Below, piece after piece: positions 57,220 through 64,000 of a stretch of DNA of 64,000 nucleotides (within the stretch, counting starts at the first letter, position 1; each line of letters starts with the position of its first letter). Under the pieces are notes generated by a model. The model saw only the letters and a list, made by a program, of their open reading frames with translations, was not told the origin of the DNA and ran no database searches. The position numbers and the translations under genes were made by a program. The DNA lies in the NCBI GenBank assembly GCA_947172415.1, contig OX359190.1:4836001-4900000 (forward strand), read 5' to 3'. This DNA comes from Chondrosia reniformis. Taxonomy: Eukaryota; Porifera; Demospongiae; Chondrillida; Chondrillidae.

Positions 57220-59560
57220 CAGGGCTCGTGATAACGTCCGGTCATCGGACAATTTCCGGTTAATTATGCTGCATGACCGACCAAACTCGTACACGTGCGG
57301 AAAAAATGTCTGGTCAAAAGCGTGGCGTAGTTGCCTCTGAAACGGACGAAGTACCAGCAAAGAAGCGCGGAGTAACGGTGAAAACCGTTGATAAGTGGAT
57401 CTCAGAGAGCGACAGAACTATGGATACGTCTGTGTGGTTAAGGTACGAGAAGGTGGATCGCGAGTATATCGCAACGCTGAAGTGCTGTGTGTGCGCCGAG
57501 TTCAACGAGAAACTTCGAGGACTGCGCAACTATAACCCTGCATTTGTTGTTGGTTCCAAGAATCTGAGAGCGTCCAGCTACAAAGACCACGCTGCTACCG
57601 ACATGCACAAGCGAGCAATGCTTCTTTTCAAGAAGCAGAGCTCCGCTGATGTGACCGAATACGCGCCTATCACTAAGGCCCTGTACAAGCTGGACACTGA
57701 CGCCGAGCTGAAGGTAAAGCGGAAATTTGACATTGCTTACCTGATAGCTAAGGAAAATCTGGCATTTTCAAAGATGAAGCCTCTGTGTGAGTTGGAAGAG
57801 AGGCATGGGGTGGACTTGGGCCAGGGGTACAAGAATGACCAAGCATGCGCCACCTTTGTAGACTATATCGCAAAGGAGCAGCAGGAGATTCTGGTACGTG
57901 CACTGACATCAGCTAAGTTTTTTAGCTTACAAGCTGATGGTAGCATGGATGCAGGCAACGTGGAGAATGAGCTTTACCTTGCCCTGTACTTTGATCCACG
58001 TGCTAAGGATGGCAAGGTGCATGTCCGTAACAGATTTCTGTCTGTTAGGCACCCCAAGCGTAGCACTGCTGAAGGTTTGTTTGAGTGCTTCCAGAGAGCT
58101 GTCAGTCATGTGGGTATTGTAGACTGGGAGGACAACTGGTAGGGTTTGGGTGTGATGGTGCCTCTGTTAATATAGCAGCTGGTGGATTGAGGGGCTACCT
58201 TGAGCAGTCTGTTCCATGGGTGGTAGTTTTCTGGTGTCTTGCACATCGACTGGAGTTGTCTTTGAAGGATGCACTCAGTGGCACACTGTTCTCTTCAATA
58301 GATAACATGTTGATGAGATTGTATTACCTCTACAACAAGTCCCCCAAAAAGTGTCGCGAGCTTGAAGATGTTGTTGATCAGTTGAAGGAGTGCTTAGAGC
58401 CAATGCAGATGCCCACTACTGGTGGTGATAGACCTCTTCGTGCCTGTGGTACACGATTTATAGGTCACAAGGTGGCTGCTCTAGAGAGAGTAGTTAACCG
58501 GGTTGGTGCATACTTCAACCATCTGGTCAACTTGAGTGAGGATCCTGCAGTCAAATCTGTCGATAGGCTTAACTAAAGGGTTACCTCTTGCAATGGCGGA
58601 GTGCAAACATGCTCCTTGGCTGTGCTTTATTTTATGATTTGTTGAAGCCTGCTGCCATCCTGTGCAAGGTCCTTCAACAGGATGATGTGTGTGTTGTAGA
58701 GGCAATTGAGGCCATCCTGAACACAAGCAAAGCTATTGAGAAACTAACTTCCACCTCGTTTGAGAATCTTCCTACAGTGAAGATGGTTAGCTCAAGGATG
58801 GTTCACAATGCAGATGGTAGCACCACCTATCAGGAAGCCAACCTTACCAAACACAAGGAAGGTGTCACTTACCTGAAGAATCACAAAAACGAAAACACAA
58901 CTTCTGTTTTGGCCTGCCTAAGGGATCGTATGAAAGCACAGAGTACGGATCTACTCACTCATACCTTGACCATCCTCGCTCCTCAAGGGTGGGATAAAGC
59001 AGAAGATGCTTCCTTTGGATATGGAGCTCTAGATAGCCTCAGCACCAGGTTCAGGGTTCCATTAGAGAAAGCAAATGTGAACTGTGCCCTTCTCAGGGAA
59101 GAGTGGAGTGATATGGTAGATTATGCTAAGCGTTATCTCAATCTTGTCCAGGTAGAGTATCAAGTGTTGTGGTGGAAGTTCTTCAATGCAGTTGATGCGA
59201 AGAAGTGGACTAACATTCTGTCACTGGTAGAGCTTCTTTTCTGCCTCCCAGTGTCCAATGGACATGTAGAGAGGGTCTTTTCTCAGTTGAAAATCATCAA
59301 AACTGAGAGACGTACCTGTCTTGGTGAAGGCCGCCTGGAATCTTTGCTGCGGATTGTAGCAGATGCACCCTCACTATCACAGTGGGATGCCAGTGGTGCT
59401 GTAGAACGCTGGTGGAATGATAAGATCAGTGAAAGACTCACGAGCACCTCCCAAGAAGAAGGGAAGCAGTTCCATTACTGAAGATGATGGCATCATTGAT
59501 GATCCCTATACTCTTGCACTGGAAGACTGGGAATCCTGGATAGCTGAATGAAGTTTAACT
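57220..59560 (+). pseudogene. hAT-superfamily transposase, nearly complete
   Basis: Three long frames in order (57273-58142, 58085-58576, 58588-59481) total ~750 residues; frame changes near 58135 and 58575 are the only visible breaks. The left end CAGGGCTCGTGATAACGTCC (57220) is hAT-like. N-terminal BED-like region: CCVCAEFNEKL and a downstream H (DHAATDMHKR). RNase H-fold start: FFSLQADGSMDAGNVENEL (first Asp); VGFGCDGASVN (second Asp region); CLAHRLELSLKD. The C-terminal hAT dimerisation block is LVELLFCLPVSNGHVERVFSQLK. Codons are GC-richer than the flanks. Closest to the ZMYM/ZNF862-like hAT group. Lies opposite in strand to AGPS, in the intron upstream of the 57078 exon. Confidence 0.9.
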
Positions 59561-59960
59561 GTACAAGAGACTATTACTAATCACTCACTGTGTACTCACT
59601 GTTGTATACATTCAATTATATATACTCTTAAGTTCAATCAGACTCTGTCACACACTTGTAAATTCATATTCTGACTGTTTTATGTACCCATTGCTTCTGC
59701 AATGTATGTATATTTATGTCAGGGCATGACTGGTACTTGTCTGATCAAAATAAGTAATGGCCTGACATTATGTCAGAGCAACTTTAAGATCTTATCAGGA
59801 GCACTGTACATGCTACTGTATATTAGGAATTGAATGCGTGAGTAAAAGCATGTGATTTGTCAAAATAGACAATATGCAATGATTGCACAACAACCAAAAG
59901 GTCAATGTTGAATAGTAACTATTGTAAACATACGAAACATTAGTAATTTACAGTTTTTGC
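59561..59960. other. Spacer between hAT and THAP element
   Basis: AT-rich, no frame of note. The hAT right end should be here; no clear inverse of CAGGGCTCG is visible. 'gtcagggcatgac' near 59721 is a possible remnant. Confidence 0.4.
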
Positions 59961-59971
59961 TTTTGTTGAGC

Positions 59972-60760
59972 ATGTCTCGTCACCAATGCAGCATTTGGGG
60001 CTGTTCCAACTGGAGAGGCAGATGCCCTGAAGACACAGAAGGCAAGAGGGGATGCGGATGTTCTGAGTTTAAGTTGGAAAACTACCCAAGATCTAGCGAC
60101 TTACTATTGCTTCACAGCATCTATAACCCAAAATACAAGACAATGTGGTCTTTAAGATTAACCTTAGTAGGAAATCACCACAGGGAGGTACATGGGAGCC
60201 TGGGAGAGAAAGCTACATATGTAATTTGCATTATGAAGGCTTTCAAGGTCCTACTAGACAAAATCCAAATATAAGACCAAGCCTATTCAAGCAACCACAT
60301 GACTTCTACACTCCATTAGCCAGACAGCCATGTAGCCATGTAGAACATCCAGACATCTATTAGATTTTCAATTGACAGATTCACAACTCCTGTTGGTCCT
60401 GCTTAGAGTACGCCAAAACCTGACAGAGGAGGATTTGGCCTTCCAGTTCAATGTCCAGCAGAGTAACGCATCCTAACTGATCGTGGCTTTACAGCCAGGG
60501 ACCTAGTAGCAAGCAAGCAAGCATATTTGACCATTCCATCCTTTTTAAAGGGAAATTCCAAGCTAACAGGGCAAGAGGCCATTGAAATGCAAACAATCAC
60601 TACTGTCAGAATTCTTGTAGAAAATGCAATCAGGAGGCTGTCTGATTCTGGAACAGTACGGTGCCCAATCGCATGAATAAATCCCTATTGGATCACTTAG
60701 TTCCTCCCCAGATGACTTTGACTTAATTCCCATGACATTTATGTGTATTTATGTAAACGT
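59972..60760 (+). pseudogene. THAP-DDE transposon (IS4EU/ISL2EU type), internally deleted
   Basis: Starts MSRHQCSIWGCSN, with the C-x4-C of a THAP-like C2CH finger; after a frameshift near 60140 the finger closes with SYICNLHYEGF (C-x2-H) and NPNIRPSLF. Then LTDSQLLLVLLRVRQNLTEE..FAFQFNVQQS (about 60372-60465), the helical region before the DDE domain. The catalytic centre is deleted and the sequence resumes with LTDRGFTARDLVA (60476), IPSFLKG and TTVRILVENAIRRL, the C-terminal DDE_Tnp_4 motif with its Glu. Such THAP plus DDE proteins are encoded by ISL2EU elements. Confidence 0.75.
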
Positions 60761-60819
60761 TGTACTTGTATTGTATTATTCATTAATAAGTAATTTTAAT
60801 ATATATTTTCTTCATTCAT

Positions 60820-61145
60820 AATCTAATAAAAAATCTAAGATACAATTTTCCTATATGCTATATGCCTATTCTGTAAAAGAGCCTATAAGGGAACTAAACC
60901 TGAAGAGAGCTTCGGATGAAGATACAGGAGTCTTTTCTTCCTTCTTTTCCTTTCTTTCATCTACTTCTCCACTGGGTCAGACAGCCGTTTCTGGGAATTC
61001 CACCCTTCATCAGTGATCCTGGGAGTCTTGTCTTTTTCTTTATCTTGATTTTATGTGAATCCTTGGCTCTCTATGCTAAATCTAGGGGCCTTATATACAC
61101 TATTTTGGCACCAAAAGTTAAATAAGGTGTTAACTAAGACACATG
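60820..61145 (-). mobile_element. PLE terminal repeat with hammerhead
   Basis: Minus-strand copy of the 44690-45000 repeat, starting at TTAACTTTTGGTGCCAAAAT (61120) and ending at 'aattgtatcttagattttt'. It directly follows the PLE reverse-transcriptase fragment in the same orientation, linking the dispersed repeat to Penelope-like elements. Confidence 0.7.
60967..61025 (-). ncRNA. Type-I hammerhead ribozyme, intact core (minus strand)
   Basis: Identical in sequence to 48493-48551 across the 59-base motif. CTGATGA is at 61013-61007, the GTC cut triplet near 60982-60980. Because it is only ~105 bases downstream of the PLE frame, this is the copy that ties the ribozyme to its parent element. Confidence 0.75.
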
Positions 61146-61444
61146 ATAGGGCTGGTATTTGTCTTTTTAAGAAAAAGTTCTTTGGGGTAAATGTCACTAA
61201 TTGACAGTTCAAAATCCTTGTTGTTAATACATAAAAGGTCATTAATATATCTAAAAGTATGGGAAAATGTAATAGCTTGGCTGATGTAATCCTTAAGTAG
61301 TCCTAATGTATAGTTATGATGTTTATTTTGTCTTTCCTGTATTATTGTCACCAATCCATCTAATTTTTTATTGTATGAAAGACAATTAGGTCTTTTAATT
61401 TCATCACCAATCAGTTTTCCATAATTCATCTTATCTTTATCCAT
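61130..61444 (-). pseudogene. Penelope-like element reverse-transcriptase fragment
   Basis: A 104-codon minus-strand frame. It reads FSHTFRYINDLLCINNKDFE and ISDIYPKELFLKKTN. 'RYIDDLL..NN..F' followed by 'IYP.EL.L..T' is the RT catalytic region of Penelope-like elements (normally YxDD; here YIND, one Asp lost). The preceding IIQERQNKHHNYTLG segment I do not recognise in the RT. The frame runs out into the terminal repeat at ~61145. No GIY-YIG endonuclease is visible. Confidence 0.65.
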
Positions 61445-61567
61445 CTATCACTGTTTCAGAATTAATCATAAATTTCTATTATCTTTAAGAAATATTTATC
61501 TTGTATAAATTTGCGAATTTGTGCTAATAACAAGCAATAAACAGATTAAAGTAATCAGTAATAGATG

Positions 61568-61912
61568 CTAACTACTGTACTTGATGTTTCGTCTATTAAT
61601 TAAATTGTTGATATAAAAATCTTCCAGCAGTTTCTGTATGGAAGCCAAAAAGTCATTTGTCAAATATATTGAGGTCCAAGTCACAAAGTCACAGAATACT
61701 GCCTGTGTTATACCAAGTTGTCCTGTGACTTGAAAAAAGTAGTCGTGCTTTCTTCGTAATCCTGGCTTACCATCAATCAACTCTAAATGAAAAGTCTTAT
61801 CAGTACATGCCTTTTGAGTAGTGTCATTGTGGTGTTTAAATGGACACTTATTTCAACAAGTCCTAGCTCACCGTTCTCTCCACCAGGAGTTGCTCCAAGG
61901 TAAGGGTGATCC
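61568..61912 (-). pseudogene. YqaJ-type (lambda-exonuclease fold) nuclease remnant
   Basis: Minus strand. From 61908: LGATPGGENGELGLVEI, then after loss of one base CPFKHHNDTTQKACTD, HLELIDGKPGLRR and HDYFFQVTGQLGITQAVFCDFVTWTS. The block LVEIK-CP (here interrupted exactly at Lys) carries the catalytic E-x-K, and the Q-x-x-GQ and W-CDFV-W blocks are typical of YqaJ recombinase-like nucleases found in several eukaryotic mobile elements. N-terminal catalytic residues are not in view because the upstream side is LINE sequence. Confidence 0.75.
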
Positions 61913-62560
61913 AAACTCAAAAAATACCACAAGGATGTACTTAATTTGATGTCTTCTGTGCATATGCACTAATTTGGTAGGTATATTGTGTTCTTGAAGA
62001 CTGCTCAGTAGGTAGCCATGGTCTACCAAATCAAATGTTCCACAGAAATCAACAAACACACAAATGGCTGTCCGGCCGGTGTTGATAATGTCATCCAGTA
62101 TGACTCTGAGAATATAGAGGTTGTCATAGCAGCCCCTCCGTGGCCAGAATCCATTTTGGCTGTCTCAGATTGCAGCTTCTACAACCATTTGAATTATTCG
62201 GACTAGGATCACTGCAAAGATTCTATACGAATGGGAGAGAAGGCAGATCATTCTGTAGTTAGCTGGATAGTCTCTGGCACCTTTCTGTTTGTAGATGGGA
62301 TAGATAATGCCCTTCATCCACTCATTTGGTATATCTTCTTCTACCCAGATCTGATTGATCAACCTCAAAAGATACTGTCTGGCTGTGGCAGAGGCCTTGT
62401 AGTATTCTGAGATCACTTCATCACCTCCAGTTGCCTTGTGACTACTCATGCATCTTATAGCCTCTTTAAGCTCATCTACCAGGATTATCCCTTCCGGAGG
62501 ACCATATTCATGCTCAGTTTCCACTCTTCCAACACCCATTTCCCAACTGTGGCAGGGAGT
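61868..62560 (-). pseudogene. LINE reverse transcriptase, 5' portion (inverted half)
   Basis: Minus strand: EHEYGPPEGIILVDELKEAI (about 62515), then MSSHKATGGDEVISEYYKA, IPNEWMKGIIYPIYKQKGA, YPANYRMICLLSHSYRIFA and, after a frameshift near 62160, FVDFCGTFDLVDHGYLLSSL (first catalytic region) and HNIPTKLVHM. Sequence stops near 61900 before the ADD block. The matching C-terminal half is on the plus strand at 62570-63130. Confidence 0.8.
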
Positions 62561-62569
62561 TCCCACAGG

Positions 62570-63130
62570 ATATGGAATGAAGATCCACATGGCACAGTGG
62601 TGCGTACAGGAGACCCAGAAGAAAGATCCAGAAAAGGCATTGGCTGACACAAAGGCGAGGAGGATGAAGCACTCCAAGGCTGCAAGGGCTTGAGACAATG
62701 TCGTCCAGAATGGACTATATGTTGAGAACATGGCCTGTTTTGACTACCTGGGTGGTATCTTCAATGCAGGAGGTGGATCTGTGGAGGCTATTGAGAATAG
62801 CATGACTCTAGCAATGGCAAAGTTTGCTGGACTCCACCACATCTGGGGTGACGCCCGATTATCTAGAGATCTCAGGGTCCGGTTCTACACAGTTAGAGCG
62901 ATTAGTATATGGCTGTGAGTCCTGGTATCTCAACAGTGCAGCTCTAAAGAATTTGAGAGGGTTCCACTTCAGATGCCTGACTAGGGTCTACAAGTGTGAG
63001 CCAGCTGAGGTGCTATGACAGACACTAGGTCCAAACATCCTGTTACTGTTACAGAGAAGAAGATGGAGATGGCTTGGACACATACTCCAAATGGACTGCT
63101 TGTGGATGGTGAGCAGAGTGTTCGATGCCT
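62570..63130 (+). pseudogene. LINE reverse transcriptase, C-terminal portion (sense half)
   Basis: Plus strand: MACFDYLGGIFNAGGGSVEA, KFAGLHHIWGDARLSRDLRV, then in the next frame YGCESWYLNSAALKNLRGFH and RRWRWLGHILQMD (63050-63090). These are the thumb and tail motifs of the same kind of LINE RT whose front half lies inverted immediately to the left. Confidence 0.8.
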
Positions 63131-63339
63131 CGTTTACCATGTTACAACCACCTTATATCCCTGGCAGTTTAATGGAGTTGTGTTCTTTGACACAAGATGA
63201 AGCCATAACTAGAGCAACCAACAGAATCGAATGGAGAAACAGCTTTGATCATGTGTTCACCAGCTATTATAACGTCACTTCCCATCCTACTCAGTAGCAC
63301 CACTGACACCTCACTTCCCTTTCATCACCTGACTGCACC

Positions 63340-63980
63340 TCAAAAGTGATCATTGTAAACACACCTCAACCAGTCTTTTATTACATACCCTCCCAAAGCT
63401 GCTAGCAGTAATTTGCTATTACCTGATGTGCATATGGGGCTTTGTCTCTGTCCTGATGTTATGTTCTGGATGAGATGAATCTCCATGGGAGTTACTTTTA
63501 AAGCTGCAATAGGATCATCCACCTTGATCTTATCCTTGCTTGCCATCTTATCAATTGGGTCAACTAAAACAAATCCTAAGGTCATTCTTTCCCTACTTAC
63601 ACCTAATTCTGCCTTTGTCTGTCTTGCCTTTTCTTGATTGAAGTATATTTCAATTCCTGTTACAATACCTTCTTCTTTTAAACTGCTGATGAGGCCTTGT
63701 AAATGTAATTTTGATCCAGTGTGAGGCTTGTGACCTTCACTTGAGCTCTTTCCCAATCCAGGACTGTGGAAGTTGAAGGCCTACCTCCATTGGATGACCT
63801 GGACAAAGCACAAGGTTCTGCTCTACCAAGGTGTAGAACAGACCCGATATGTGCACGCAACTCTGATTTTCACCAGCTGGACATAGGTAGTTCCTCCTTC
63901 AATTTGCAACATTGGAACAGTTGTTAAAAAAGCAAACATTTCATAAAAAGGTGGGTTCTTTCTCATGGTAAGCCTTCACA
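63340..63980 (-). CDS. Unassigned minus-strand frame, possible host exon(s)
   Basis: A 138-codon frame (63756-63340) with balanced composition: LHLQGLISSLKEEGIVTGIE, IYFNQEKARQTKAELGVS, MTLGFVLVDPIDKM, DPIAALKVTPMEIHLIQNI. Donor-like signals at CATCAG/GTAATA (63426-63421) or GGGAGG/GTATGT (63393-63388) could end an exon. A second stretch further upstream (63945-63870) reads NPPFYEMFAFLTTVPMLQIE and GGTTYVQLVKIRV. Strand and spacing would allow these to be a neighbouring gene or sequence in an AGPS intron. I do not recognise the family. Confidence 0.4.
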
Positions 63981-64000
63981 TAGCCCTTACAATAACTTGT

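Overview
This window looks like a repeat-rich, AT-rich chromosome segment from an invertebrate animal. A demosponge or a similar early-branching metazoan is my guess, from the gene families and the repeat mix; nothing here fixes the species. Genes have introns with clean GT/AG boundaries, and most other open frames are decayed transposable elements.

Host genes. Three genes lie head to tail on the minus strand, and I could assemble them exon by exon with every reading phase closing. (1) AGPS (alkylglycerone-phosphate synthase, peroxisomal ether-lipid synthesis): ten exons between 57078 and 46387 encode the last 334 residues; the 5' exons are outside the window. (2) A DAZAP2 homologue: four exons between 45786 and 42633, 167 residues. 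(3) A ZnT2/3/4/8-type zinc transporter: seven exons between 42244 and 23366, 525 residues, with an 11.5-kb intron packed with transposons. An unassigned minus-strand frame sits at 63.3-64.0 kb.

Mobile DNA by region. 0.5-2.5 kb: a tRNA-like satellite array bounded by identical hairpins, then a ~1-kb miniature-element family (family A) that recurs across the window. 7.8-14.8 kb: a decayed Helitron with a 2A-like motif, 15-residue tandem repeats, DUF6570, HUH Rep, Pif1-type helicase and an OTU cysteine-protease domain. 14.8-18.7 kb: a second, more decayed Helitron. 20.1-21.3 kb: a long-TIR element holding a pogo/Tigger miniature element. 21.5-22.5 kb: a DIRS-like gag remnant. 24.2-35.5 kb (ZnT intron 5): a 3-kb fold-back, a Harbinger Myb/SANT remnant, a Gypsy pol fragment and a Harbinger transposase. 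38.4-41.5 kb: two TTAA-flanked elements. 49.8-55.4 kb (AGPS introns): hAT-like and Tigger miniature elements, family A and a LINE. 57.2-63.1 kb: a nearly complete hAT, a THAP/DDE element, a Penelope-like (PLE) fragment, a YqaJ-exonuclease remnant and a LINE split into opposed halves.

Main discovery candidate. Six dispersed copies (+ strand near 4.0, 37.0, 44.8, 48.5 and 50.4 kb; minus strand at 61.0 kb) carry what reads as a type-I hammerhead self-cleaving ribozyme with a minimal helix III. One copy is directly downstream of a Penelope-like reverse-transcriptase fragment. Other notable points are a C-terminal AKL (PTS1-like) ending on AGPS, the 2A motif and OTU domain in the Helitron, and the tRNA-like satellite.
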